From Proruminimicrobium sp963666965 (GTDB lineage: Bacteria; Elusimicrobiota; Endomicrobiia; Endomicrobiales; Endomicrobiaceae): a stretch of DNA of 64,000 bases. Of the stretch, positions 8,923 through 16,778 are shown piece by piece (position 1 is the first letter of the stretch; each line of letters opens with the position of its first letter). The notes below the pieces were generated by a model. It made no database searches, was not told the origin of the DNA, and was given only the letters and a program-made list of their open reading frames with translations. The position numbers and the translations under genes are program-made. The stretch lies in contig OY762939.1 in NCBI GenBank assembly GCA_963666965.1, forward strand, positions 310,001-374,000, read 5' to 3'.

Positions 8923-9862
8923 CTTTAGATTTATTCATCTGCGCAATAAGTTTTTTGCTTAATTCCAGAGCCGAAAAATGGCCTCTGTTTTTTAATCTCT
9001 GGTTTAAACTCGCCGTTTCAACGATTATGGCAAGATTTCGGCCGGGCCCTACGGGTATTGTGACTTCAGGCACGTTTACTCCGAGGATATCGGTGTAATT
9101 CTCGTCTATGCCGAGCCTTTCGTATTTTTTTGCCTCATCCCATGCTATAAGATTTATCACAAGCTCTATTTTGGACTCGTCAAGAATATTTGCTATGCCA
9201 AACATTCTCTGCACGTCTATTATGCCGATGCCTCTTATTTCCATGTGGTGTTTGCTGATTCCGGCGCTTTTTCCGATAAGAATATGTCCCGATCTTTTTG
9301 TAATTTCAACTACGTCGTCGGAAACAAGCATATGCCCTCTTTTAACAAGTTCAAGAGCGCATTCAGATTTTCCTATGCCCGATTTTCCTCTTATAAAAAC
9401 GCCCAGTCCGTAAACGTTCGACAAAACTCCGTGCAGCTTCTCAGACGGAGCAAGTTTTTCGTCAAAATAATATATCAGATCGCCCAAAAGCTGGGCTGAC
9501 GTTAAAGACGTTTTTAAAAGGGGAACTTTCAGCTCGTTGAAAACTTCCATCATTGAAGGAATCGGTTCAAAACCTCTTGTTATGATGCAGCACGGCACCT
9601 GCTTTGCGGAAAAAACTTTTTTTAGAATATCAATCTGTTTTTCATGGGAAAGTATTTTTATGTAGGTAAATTCTGCTATCCCGATTATCTGGGCTCTTTC
9701 ATAGGGAAAATGTTCAAAAAACCCGGCAAAAGCAAGACCGGGTCTGTTTACATCCGGAACGGTAACGAGTCTGTTGAGACCGTCCGCTCCGGCAATTAAT
9801 TCTAATTTAAAATCTATGGCTTTCTCGTCAAAAAAAGTGCCTACCTTAAGCACTTTCATCAA
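8912..9862 (-). CDS. hprK: HPr kinase/phosphorylase
   Basis: This bifunctional enzyme phosphorylates and dephosphorylates Ser46 of HPr. The protein has 316 residues. An N-terminal domain is followed by the Walker A motif GKSGIGKSECALELVKRGH (P-loop about residues 159-166), then VSDDVVEI and the HprK signature region MEIRGIGIIDVQRMFG. The conserved C-terminal VPVGPGRNLA-like stretch is present as IPVGPGRNLA. It overlaps ptsN by 4 nt and rapZ by 11 nt. Its substrate HPr, with Ser46 intact, is encoded about 6 kb downstream in the same gene run. Confidence 0.96.
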   Translation of the reverse strand: MMKVLKVGTFFDEKAIDFKLELIAGADGLNRLVTVPDVNRPGLAFAGFFEHFPYERAQIIGIAEFTYIKILSHEKQIDILKKVFSAKQVPCCIITRGFEPIPSMMEVFNELKVPLLKTSLTSAQLLGDLIYYFDEKLAPSEKLHGVLSNVYGLGVFIRGKSGIGKSECALELVKRGHMLVSDDVVEITKRSGHILIGKSAGISKHHMEIRGIGIIDVQRMFGIANILDESKIELVINLIAWDEAKKYERLGIDENYTDILGVNVPEVTIPVGPGRNLAIIVETASLNQRLKNRGHFSALELSKKLIAQMNKSKDEK

Positions 9863-10317
9863 TAAGCATCCTCTTGCTGGATAATTTTTACGATTTCTTC
9901 TTTCGTATCTGCGTTCTTAATAGCCTGTCTGAGGAATTTATCCTTAAAAAGTCTCGAAATTCTTGACAAAGCCTTAAGATGCTGGCCTGTTACTTCGACA
10001 GGACCTACTAAAAGGAATACTATGAAAACAGGTTCTCCGTCGAGTGAGTTGAATTCCAAACCTTTCTTTGATATTCCCAAAACTCCGACCTGTTCGCTTA
10101 ATACGTCGGTTTTTCCGTGAGGTATTGCCACGCCCTGTCCGATGCCGGTAGAGCCTAGTTTTTCTCTTTCAAGAACTACTTCGACGATTTCATCGGTTTT
10201 CTTAACCTTTTTCGTCGTTTTCAAATGTTCAATCAACTCAATAATCGCGTCCTTTTTATTTTGAGCTTTCAAGTCAACAATAATTGAATCTTCGCTCAAA
10301 AAATCCATGATATTCAT
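9859..10317 (-). CDS. ptsN: PTS IIA fructose/nitrogen-type (PtsN-like)
   Basis: A 152-residue EIIA domain of the fructose/nitrogen class. The conserved GSTGIGQGVAIPHGKTD contains the phospho-accepting His in IPHGK. It is a lone domain without IIB or IIC, which fits a regulatory PtsN role rather than sugar transport. It lies 32 nt downstream of hpf, as ptsN follows hpf in E. coli. With hprK present, it could serve as an output of HPr phosphorylation state, which is inference. Confidence 0.9.
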   Translation of the reverse strand: MNIMDFLSEDSIIVDLKAQNKKDAIIELIEHLKTTKKVKKTDEIVEVVLEREKLGSTGIGQGVAIPHGKTDVLSEQVGVLGISKKGLEFNSLDGEPVFIVFLLVGPVEVTGQHLKALSRISRLFKDKFLRQAIKNADTKEEIVKIIQQEDAY

Positions 10318-10349
10318 TATACTTCCCTCCCAAAAACACCTATATAAAT

Positions 10350-10898
10350 TTAAATTTCAGGTTCCAGCATTACAAGAGAGCCGCTTCCGTCTCTGTATAA
10401 AACGTTTATTTTGTCGGTTGACGAATTCAAAAACATGTAAACTCTGTAATGCAGAGAATCCATTTCGTTTATTGCCTCTTCTATCGAGACAGGCTTAACG
10501 TCAAATCTTTTAATTTCGGCTATTTTTGTCCTTGAATCTTCCATAACGTCAAAAGAAAATACTTCTGTTTTAATTTTCTTTGAAGCCAGGACTTTAAGGT
10601 TTTCTGTTCTGTGTATTTTTGAAATTTCTTTTTGTTTTCTGAGCTGCTTGGTAAGTTTATCTACTGTGAGGTCTATTGAGGCATACAAATCTTCCGATTC
10701 TTCTTTTGCTCTGAAGGCTTTTCCACCCACGCTAAACACGATTTCGGTAATCTGTCTGTTTTTTTCCACCGATAAAATTACGTGTGCCATAACGCTGTCG
10801 CCGTCAAAAAATTTAGTCGCTTTGGAAACTTTCTGCCTTACGTATGAATCAATGGCGTCTGTAAGTCTCAAATGTCTTGCCGTGATGTTTATCTGCAT
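10350..10898 (-). CDS. hpf: Ribosome hibernation promoting factor, long form
   Basis: A 182-residue protein. The N-terminal RaiA/HPF domain (INITARHLRLTDAIDSYV, about residues 3-100) binds the 30S subunit. The C-terminal domain (KRFDVKPVSIEEAINEMD, about 125-182) is the dimerisation module that makes 100S ribosomes in species with long HPF. It is the first gene of the PTS/regulatory run, behind a sigma70-like promoter, with a GGAG site before the ATG. The position suggests that hibernation and carbon regulation are co-expressed. Confidence 0.94.
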   Translation of the reverse strand: MQINITARHLRLTDAIDSYVRQKVSKATKFFDGDSVMAHVILSVEKNRQITEIVFSVGGKAFRAKEESEDLYASIDLTVDKLTKQLRKQKEISKIHRTENLKVLASKKIKTEVFSFDVMEDSRTKIAEIKRFDVKPVSIEEAINEMDSLHYRVYMFLNSSTDKINVLYRDGSGSLVMLEPEI

Positions 10899-10924
10899 AG
10901 GCGCTCTCCTTTATTTATCATTGT

Positions 10925-10953
10925 TTTATACCATTTTTTGTTTTTAAAGGCAA
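10925..10953 (-). promoter_or_regulatory. Sigma70-like promoter upstream of hpf
   Basis: On the minus strand TTGCCT and TATAAA are separated by 17 nt, followed about 25 nt later by the hpf ribosome-binding site. It would drive hpf and, given tight spacing and overlaps, probably the genes down to IID or ptsI. Prediction by eye only. Confidence 0.5.
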
Positions 10954-11007
10954 TAGACAATGACAAATCTGGGTTTCTCTGTTTTGAATTATAGGATAAA
11001 ACGTATT

Positions 11008-12138
11008 TTATTTAAATATCTTTTTAAAAATGTTATCGCTGGCAGCAGTAGCGTCAGGTGAAACTTCGCCCATTGTTTTGGCATATTCGAATAACGCTTT
11101 TCGCTGCTCGTTTGAAAGGTTTTTAGGCACATGAACGTTTATTTTTACGAATAAATCGCCTCTTGCCCTTCTTCCCAATTTAGGGAATCCGTTTTCTCTT
11201 ACACGCAAAGTCGTGCCGGGCTGTGTGCCGGGCGCTATTTTGACTTTAACCGTTCCTTCAAGAACGGGAACGTCGTAATCCATGCCCAAAACGGCTTGTG
11301 CATAAGTCAGTTTTATTTCTGTGTATAAATCATCTTCTCTTCTTTGGAAATTAGACTGCGGCCTTAATCTTATAATAACGTAAAGGTCGCCAGGCTGAGA
11401 GCCGTTCGGGCCGGCATTTCCGGCTCCCGTTACTCTCAAAGTGCTTCCTTCGGTTACCCCCTGCGGTATTCTTACTTTTACGGTATGAGTAGTCTGGGTT
11501 GTTCCGGTTCCTCTGCAAGAAGGACACGGATTTTCAATAATATGGCCTTCGCCTCTGCACTGCGGACATGTCTGGGCAAATGAGAAAAAGCCCTGGCTTA
11601 CGCTGATCTGGCCTCTTCCTTTACATCTGGGACACGTTTTTGTGGAAGTTCCGGGTTTTGCTCCGCTTCCTCCGCATGACGAACATGCTTCTTTTCTAGG
11701 TATTTTAATTTCCGCTTCTTTTCCGTTCATAGCGTCAAGAAACGAAACTTCAAGTTCATACTGTAAATCTTCGCCTCTTCTTTCTCTCTGGGCGCCGCGT
11801 CTTGTGCCGCCCGCTCTTCCTCCGCCGAATATGTCGCCGAAAATATCGCCGAATATGTCGCCCATATCGCCCATGTTGCCGTATTGCTGATATCCGCCGC
11901 CGCCTCCGCCCATGCCGTTTACGCCTTCATGTCCGAACGAATCGTAAGTCTGCTTTTTTTTATCATCCGACAATACGTCGTATGCTTCGTTTATTTCTTT
12001 AAATTTGTCTTCCGCCGCTTTATCGCCCGGATTTTTGTCAGGGTGGTATTTCATGGCGAGCTTTCTGTAAGCTCCCTTGATTTCATCGGCAGATGCCCCT
12101 TTTTGAACGCCTAGTACTTCGTAGTAGTCTCGTTTCAT
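11008..12138 (-). CDS. dnaJ: Chaperone DnaJ
   Basis: Full-length type I J-protein of 376 residues, co-chaperone of DnaK. The J domain (residues 1-70) contains HPD in MKYHPDKNPGD. A Gly-rich linker follows, then four zinc motifs (CSSCGGSG, CPRCKGRG, CPQCRGEG, CPSCRGTG) and the C-terminal substrate-binding region. It is transcribed with hrcA, grpE and dnaK but separated from dnaK by a hypothetical gene and two hairpin elements. I saw no convincing separate promoter in the 155 nt upstream. Confidence 0.97.
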   Translation of the reverse strand: MKRDYYEVLGVQKGASADEIKGAYRKLAMKYHPDKNPGDKAAEDKFKEINEAYDVLSDDKKKQTYDSFGHEGVNGMGGGGGGYQQYGNMGDMGDIFGDIFGDIFGGGRAGGTRRGAQRERRGEDLQYELEVSFLDAMNGKEAEIKIPRKEACSSCGGSGAKPGTSTKTCPRCKGRGQISVSQGFFSFAQTCPQCRGEGHIIENPCPSCRGTGTTQTTHTVKVRIPQGVTEGSTLRVTGAGNAGPNGSQPGDLYVIIRLRPQSNFQRREDDLYTEIKLTYAQAVLGMDYDVPVLEGTVKVKIAPGTQPGTTLRVRENGFPKLGRRARGDLFVKINVHVPKNLSNEQRKALFEYAKTMGEVSPDATAASDNIFKKIFK

Positions 12139-12293
12139 CTCAATTCCTTTTTATCCGCTAAATATCGCTATAACGACTTTGTTATTTTGTTTTTCCTTTG
12201 TACACCGCACTTTTGCAATACTTCATCTCGCTCAAAATCTTAATATCTTTAACGACACAACAAAAACTTATATTTTCTTTTTATTTTCAAAGC

Positions 12294-12791
12294 TCATTTA
12301 CCAACAGCTATTTTTTTCTTTTTGCCAATACCCAACGGATCTTTATTGGGAAATTTTTTTAATTTTATTTCAGTGCCATTAACTGTATATATCAAAATTA
12401 TAGAATTATCATTTTCATATATTTCTTGTAAATTTTTAATATCTATATTACTAGTAAGTAACTCAAAAACTCTAGTTTCTGATTTTGGGACAAACAACAT
12501 TTTATCTTCATCAAGGTATAATAGTTCCTCTCCATCTTTTAACTTTATATTAGCGTTTTTTTTATTATTAATTTCTATATCGCACTTACCTTTATTCCTA
12601 ATTTCTAATTTCAATGTATTATAATTAGGCGAAGATCCCGGTAAGAGATTTGGTCTTAAACCTTGAAATTCAAAATAACCCTCTGCCTTTTCTTTTTTTG
12701 GCATTGCCAACCATAAAGCTACAATTACTGCTCCGCAAGTTCCTAGAGCAGTAAAAATATTTACAATAAAATTTCCAAGTTCATAATTCAT
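12294..12791 (-). CDS. Hypothetical single-pass membrane protein, likely acquired
   Basis: A 165-residue protein I do not recognise. A hydrophobic helix at about residues 8-30 (VNIFTALGTCGAVIVALWLA) is followed by a charged, probably beta-rich domain and a very basic C-terminus (GKKKKIAVGK). Codon use is richer in A and T than in dnaJ and dnaK on either side, suggesting transfer. It interrupts the usual dnaK-dnaJ adjacency and its start lies 20 nt from a palindromic element. The topology resembles small accessory proteins of phage or defence regions, but no function can be assigned. Confidence 0.65.
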   Translation of the reverse strand: MNYELGNFIVNIFTALGTCGAVIVALWLAMPKKEKAEGYFEFQGLRPNLLPGSSPNYNTLKLEIRNKGKCDIEINNKKNANIKLKDGEELLYLDEDKMLFVPKSETRVFELLTSNIDIKNLQEIYENDNSIILIYTVNGTEIKLKKFPNKDPLGIGKKKKIAVGK

Positions 12792-12810
12792 TTTTAAGCT
12801 GCTCTGCCGT

Positions 12811-12925
12811 TAGCGACTAGAAAGATTTCAAGCGAGACAAAGAGTTTTCAAACCGAAGTGTACGTAAGTGAAACGGTACATAAGGTTTGAAAACTCAAAG
12901 TCACAGCTGAAATATTTCGGTCGCA
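12811..12925. repeat. Palindromic hairpin element A1 (constant tip, variable stem)
   Basis: An imperfect palindrome of about 115 nt. The inner 13-bp stem is perfect (GAGTTTTCAAACC at 12842-12854 with GGTTTGAAAACTC at 12884-12896). Outer arms (12811-12841 and 12897-12925) pair with mismatches. The 35-nt tip at 12852-12886, with GTGTAC, GTGAAA and GGTAC, is identical to that of element A2. It lies 20 nt upstream of the hypothetical gene start. Confidence 0.8.
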
Positions 12926-12940
12926 ATATCTGTTTTCAAA

Positions 12941-13047
12941 GGCTTAAATATTTTAGATGAACCGAAGAATTTTGCGACCGAAGTGTACGTAAGTGAAACG
13001 GTACATAAGGTCGCAAAATTCAAAGGTGTAATCAAAATATTAAAGCC
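12941..13047. repeat. Palindromic hairpin element A2 (constant tip, variable stem)
   Basis: An imperfect palindrome of 107 nt that begins 8 nt past the dnaK stop codon in the direction of transcription. The inner 13-bp stem is perfect (GAATTTTGCGACC at 12967-12979 with GGTCGCAAAATTC at 13009-13021). The outer arms GGCTT...AAGCC pair with few mismatches. The 35-nt tip at 12977-13011 is identical to A1. Against A1, all four inner-stem differences are compensated on the opposite arm. Confidence 0.82.
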
Positions 13048-13055
13048 GCTATAAA

Positions 13056-14930
13056 TTACTTCTTATCGTCTACCACTTCCGCATCCACAACATTATCCCC
13101 ATTATTATTGTTCTGCTGCTGCGCACCCTGCTGCCCCGCATCTGCGCCCGGCTGAGCCTGTCCTTGCTGCCCCTGCTGCTGAGCCTGCTTATAAACCGCT
13201 TCTGCAAGTTTATACGATGCCGTCTGCAATTTTTCTTTCGATGCTTTTATAGTGTCAACGTTGCCGCCTTTAATAGCTTCTTTCGTTTCGTTAAGAGCCT
13301 GCTCGACCTGAAGTCTTTCTTCAGAAGTAATTTTATCGCCGTGTTCTTTGAGGCTCTTTTCGGTAGCGTATACTAAATTGTCGGCTTCGTTTTTAACTTC
13401 TATTTCTTCTTTTCTCTTTTTATCGTCGTCGGCATACTGTTCCGCTTCTTTTACGAATTTATCTATTTCGTCTTTTGACAATTTCGTTGACGAGCTTATT
13501 TTAATAGACTGCTCTTTTCCGGTTCCGAGATCTTTTGCCGTTACATGCAAAATACCGCTTGCGTCTATATCAAACGTAACTTCAATCTGGGGAACGCCTC
13601 TTGGGGCAGGCGGAATTCCTTCAAGCATAAATCTTCCCAAAGAAACGTTGTCTTTGGCCATCGGTCTTTCGCCCTGAAGAATATGTATTTCAACGCCCGG
13701 CTGGTTATCCTGCGCAGTTGAGAAAACCTGCGATTTTTTTACCGGCACGGTCGTATTTCTGTCGATGATCGGAGTTCTTACGTTTCCGAGAGTTTCAAGT
13801 CCGAGCGTAAGAGGCGTAACGTCAAGCAAAAGAATATCTTTTACCTCGCCCGTCAAAACCGCTGCCTGAACTGCGGCTCCGTTACATACGCATTCCATAG
13901 GATCGATTCCTCTTTCAACTATTGAACCGACGTGTTTCTCGACAAATTTCTGAACTATAGGCATTCTTGTAGGTCCGCCGACGAGAATAACTTTCGTAAG
14001 ATTTGAAACAGAAAGTTTCGCGTCAGAAAGAGCCTGGTCTATTGAAGCTTTGCATCTCTGAACGATAGAATCTACGAGATTTTCAAGAGTAGCTCTTGAA
14101 AGTTTTATCGCCAAATGTTTAGGACCGGAAGCATCTGCCGTGATAAACGGAAGATTCAAATCTGTTTCAAGAACGTTTGAAAGTTCTATCTTTGCTTTTT
14201 CTGCCGCTTCCTGAAGTCTCTGAACTGCCATTTTATCGTTTCTTAAATCTATTCCGTTTTCTTTTTTGAAAGTGTCTGCTATATAATTGATTATAGCTTT
14301 ATCCATATCGGTTCCGCCGAGCTGCGTGTCGCCCGAAGTAGATAATACTTCAAACGTTCCTTCCGCTCCCATTTCCATAATGGTTACGTCGAGAGTTCCG
14401 CCGCCGAGATCGAATACCATTATTTTCTGCTCTTTTCCTACTTTATCGATACCGTAAGCAAGCGATGCCGCCGTAGGTTCGTTTACAAGCCTTACAACTT
14501 CAAGACCGGCGATTGCTCCCGCGTCTTTTGTAGCCTGTCTCTGATGGTCGTTAAAATATGCCGGAACGGTAATAACCGCTTTTTCAACTTTAGTGCCGAG
14601 ATAAGCTTCTGCGTCTTTTTTAATTTTCTGCAATATAAATCCCGACAGCTGCTGAGGAGTAAAATCCTTGCCGTTTATCTGGTATTTAAAATCGGTTCCC
14701 ATTTTTCTTTTAAATGCGGAAACTGTTCCTTCCGGATTTGTGACAGCCTGTCTTCTTGCCGGTTCTCCGACGAGAAGCTGTCCGTCTTTTGTGAAAGCCA
14801 CATACGAAGGAAACGCTTTTCCTCCGAGAGTTGTTCCTTCAGCCGACGGAATAAGCGTAACTTTTCCGCCTTCCATTATTGCCGCAGCGGAATTTGATGT
14901 TCCCAAGTCTATCCCTATAATTTTACTCAT
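13056..14930 (-). CDS. dnaK: Chaperone DnaK (Hsp70)
   Basis: ATP-dependent Hsp70 chaperone, 624 residues, full length. The ATPase domain shows IGIDLGTSNSAAAI, DLGGGTLDVTIMEMG and VGGPTRMPIV. The substrate-binding domain follows the linker DILLLDVTPLTLGLETLG. The tail is Gln/Asn/Gly-rich and ends in VVDAEVVDDKK, close to the usual EEVDDKK-type tail. It lies 15 nt downstream of grpE in the HrcA-controlled operon. Element A2 begins 8 nt past its stop and might influence 3' end stability. Confidence 0.98.
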   Translation of the reverse strand: MSKIIGIDLGTSNSAAAIMEGGKVTLIPSAEGTTLGGKAFPSYVAFTKDGQLLVGEPARRQAVTNPEGTVSAFKRKMGTDFKYQINGKDFTPQQLSGFILQKIKKDAEAYLGTKVEKAVITVPAYFNDHQRQATKDAGAIAGLEVVRLVNEPTAASLAYGIDKVGKEQKIMVFDLGGGTLDVTIMEMGAEGTFEVLSTSGDTQLGGTDMDKAIINYIADTFKKENGIDLRNDKMAVQRLQEAAEKAKIELSNVLETDLNLPFITADASGPKHLAIKLSRATLENLVDSIVQRCKASIDQALSDAKLSVSNLTKVILVGGPTRMPIVQKFVEKHVGSIVERGIDPMECVCNGAAVQAAVLTGEVKDILLLDVTPLTLGLETLGNVRTPIIDRNTTVPVKKSQVFSTAQDNQPGVEIHILQGERPMAKDNVSLGRFMLEGIPPAPRGVPQIEVTFDIDASGILHVTAKDLGTGKEQSIKISSSTKLSKDEIDKFVKEAEQYADDDKKRKEEIEVKNEADNLVYATEKSLKEHGDKITSEERLQVEQALNETKEAIKGGNVDTIKASKEKLQTASYKLAEAVYKQAQQQGQQGQAQPGADAGQQGAQQQNNNNGDNVVDAEVVDDKK

Positions 14931-14945
14931 GATACCCTCCGTTTT

Positions 14946-15623
14946 CTATTTATTTTCTTTTTTATTTTCGTTGTTGTCCGACTCTTCTGTTTTGTCTTCG
15001 CCGTTGCCAAGCTCTTTTCCTTTGTTGTTGTCGTTGCTAAGCTTCCCAGCTTCCGAACCTCCACTCTTCTTTGTTTCAGGTGCTTTTGCTACTTTTACTT
15101 TTGCGGCTCTCATAAGTTTTCCGTTAAATTTGTATCCGTTCTGGTAAACTTCAAGTACCGTTCCTTCTTCTTTGTCAGATTCAATCTGAACGAGCGCTTC
15201 GCAGAAATTCGGATCAAATTTTTTGTCCAGACATTCTATCTTTTCAACGCCTTCTTCTTTAAGCATCTTCGCAAATTCTTTTTGAATCATCTCAAGGCCG
15301 ACCATTATGCTTTCAAGATTCTGTCCGGCTTTTACGCTATGAAGAGCATGTTCAAAAACATCGTATATGCTTATCTGCTTTATAAGAATTTTTTCTCTGC
15401 CCCAGTTTAAAAAATCCTGTTTTTCTTTTTCGGTTCTTCTTCTGAAATTTTCAAAATCAGCTTTCAATCTCAGAAGCTGGTCGTAATATTCGTCGGCTTT
15501 TTTCTGTTTGTCCTCAACCGACTGTTTCAAAATATCAAGCTCCGAAAGTTTTTCGTCTCTTGCCATATCTTCGACATTTGACGTATCAGTTGTTTCTTCG
15601 GCCATCTTTTCGTTATCGCTCAT
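14946..15623 (-). CDS. grpE: Nucleotide exchange factor GrpE
   Basis: GrpE dimer promotes ADP release from DnaK. The protein has 225 residues from the start MSDNEK. I prefer this ATG over one three codons earlier, because the GGAGAGGA site would directly abut the earlier one. A long N-terminal coiled coil (about 30-90, with RLKADFENFRRRTEKEKQDF) leads to the beta-rich head (EGVEKIECLDKKFDPNFCEA). The C-terminal 35 residues are a low-complexity Lys/Glu/Asn tail. The start overlaps hrcA by 11 nt. Confidence 0.95.
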   Translation of the reverse strand: MSDNEKMAEETTDTSNVEDMARDEKLSELDILKQSVEDKQKKADEYYDQLLRLKADFENFRRRTEKEKQDFLNWGREKILIKQISIYDVFEHALHSVKAGQNLESIMVGLEMIQKEFAKMLKEEGVEKIECLDKKFDPNFCEALVQIESDKEEGTVLEVYQNGYKFNGKLMRAAKVKVAKAPETKKSGGSEAGKLSNDNNKGKELGNGEDKTEESDNNENKKENK

Positions 15624-16653
15624 CGTCCTCATCCTCTCCTATGCCGGATAAATATCCGTTAACTATTGTTGAAACAGAATTTACAAGCGCTATCATTTTA
15701 TCGTATTCCATTCGTTTGGGGCCTATTATTCCCAAAACTCCGACAACCCGGTTGCCGTAATTATAAGATGTCGTTATTACGCTTAAATCCTTCTGTTCGG
15801 CTCCTATTCTGACCTGTATCTTATGGTTTAAATCTTTTCCTATCATTTTTTTTAACTTGTCTCTGTCTTCATTCAACTGCATCAAATATCTCGCCGACTC
15901 CAAATCTTTAAAGTCAGGCACCGCTAAAACATTTGAAGCGCCGTCCATATATATGTCGTCTGTTATACTGTCTATAACTTCGCTTATGCATTCGGCAAAG
16001 CCTGTCATATTTCTCTGTTTTGTTTCATAGCGGTGTATTTCCGCGAACACTTTTTTGCCTGCTTCAGAAAGAGAAAGACCTCTTAATTTTCTGTTTAGAA
16101 ATTTTTTGAGTTCTTCAAGATCTTCAGCATCTATGCTTATATTTATAATTTTATTTTTAACATCGCCCGTTTTTGTAAGAAGAACTACAAGTATCCGGTC
16201 TTTTGCGACAGGAACAAGCTCAATATTTCTTATTTCGTTGTTTTCAATTTTCGGAGCAAGAACAAAGCCCGTATAATTAGATAATCCCGATAAAATTCTT
16301 GACGTCTGCGACAACAAAGTATCTATTTCCTTCGTTTTCTTTTCATACTCTTTTCTTATTTTTTCTTCTTCTTCAACAGCAAGCCTCTGCAATTCTATTA
16401 TTGAGTTTACATATGCCCTGTATCCTGAATCAGTCGGAATTCGTCCGGCTGAAGTGTGGGGATGAGTAAGATAGCCGTCTTTTTCAAGTTCGGCCATCAG
16501 GCTTCTGAGCGTCGCCGGCGACAAATCAAAATCATATTCGCTTTCCAAAATGCTGGAACCCACCGGTTTGCCTGTTTTTATAAACTGGTGGATAACCGCA
16601 TGAAGAACTTTAGCCTTTCTTTCTTTTAAAATGTTCTCGGCAATCTGTCTCAT
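15613..16653 (-). CDS. hrcA: Heat-inducible transcription repressor HrcA
   Basis: HrcA represses chaperone operons by binding CIRCE. The protein has 346 residues from ATG 16653 (MRQIAENILKERKAKVLHAV). An in-frame GTG 33 nt earlier lies inside a CIRCE element, so it is unlikely to be the start. The N-terminal winged helix includes PVGSSILESEYDFDLSPATL and SAGRIPTDSGYRAYV. The C-terminal part carries the conserved SVITTSYNYGNRVVGVLGII and GPKRMEYDKMIALV. As first gene behind two CIRCEs it is autoregulated. Confidence 0.96.
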   Translation of the reverse strand: MRQIAENILKERKAKVLHAVIHQFIKTGKPVGSSILESEYDFDLSPATLRSLMAELEKDGYLTHPHTSAGRIPTDSGYRAYVNSIIELQRLAVEEEEKIRKEYEKKTKEIDTLLSQTSRILSGLSNYTGFVLAPKIENNEIRNIELVPVAKDRILVVLLTKTGDVKNKIINISIDAEDLEELKKFLNRKLRGLSLSEAGKKVFAEIHRYETKQRNMTGFAECISEVIDSITDDIYMDGASNVLAVPDFKDLESARYLMQLNEDRDKLKKMIGKDLNHKIQVRIGAEQKDLSVITTSYNYGNRVVGVLGIIGPKRMEYDKMIALVNSVSTIVNGYLSGIGEDEDDER

Positions 16654-16679
16654 TTTAGCACCCGTAATAACAATATTTT

Positions 16680-16706
16680 TTAGCACTCATTTATGAACAG
16701 TGCCAA
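16680..16706 (-). promoter_or_regulatory. CIRCE operator 2 (downstream of promoter)
   Basis: On the minus strand TTGGCACTG, nine bases, then GAGTGCTAA. The right half matches the CIRCE consensus (TTAGCACTC-N9-GAGTGCTAA) perfectly; the left half has two mismatches. It starts at the -10 box edge and covers the expected transcription start, so HrcA binding should block initiation. Confidence 0.88.
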
Positions 16707-16734
16707 TTATAACACAGATGTTTTGATTTGTCAA
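16706..16734 (-). promoter_or_regulatory. Sigma70-type promoter of hrcA-grpE-dnaK
   Basis: Minus strand: consensus TTGACA (16729-16734), 17-nt spacer, consensus TATAAT (16706-16711). It is bracketed by two CIRCE elements and is one of the strongest-looking promoters in the window. The hrcA start codon is about 50 nt downstream. Confidence 0.9.
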
Positions 16735-16758
16735 GCACCCTTTGTATGCGAGTGCTAA
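16732..16758 (-). promoter_or_regulatory. CIRCE operator 1 (overlapping -35)
   Basis: Minus strand TTAGCACTC, nine bases, then GGGTGCTTG. Here the left half is perfect and the right half has three mismatches, the mirror image of operator 2. Its right half overlaps the -35 box. Confidence 0.8.
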
Positions 16759-16778
16759 TTAAAATAATGGATGGTATT

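Noticed and set aside
12811..13047. The two hairpins as integron attC sites around a gene cassette
   Set aside because: attC sites conserve the end motifs (RYYYAAC and GTTRRRY) and vary inside. Here ends vary, the tip is constant, and no integrase gene is visible.
16680..16758. One long palindrome with a 61-nt spacer (TTAGCACTC...GAGTGCTAA)
   Set aside because: Each half has its own degenerate partner at N9 spacing, so it reads better as two CIRCE operators flanking a promoter.
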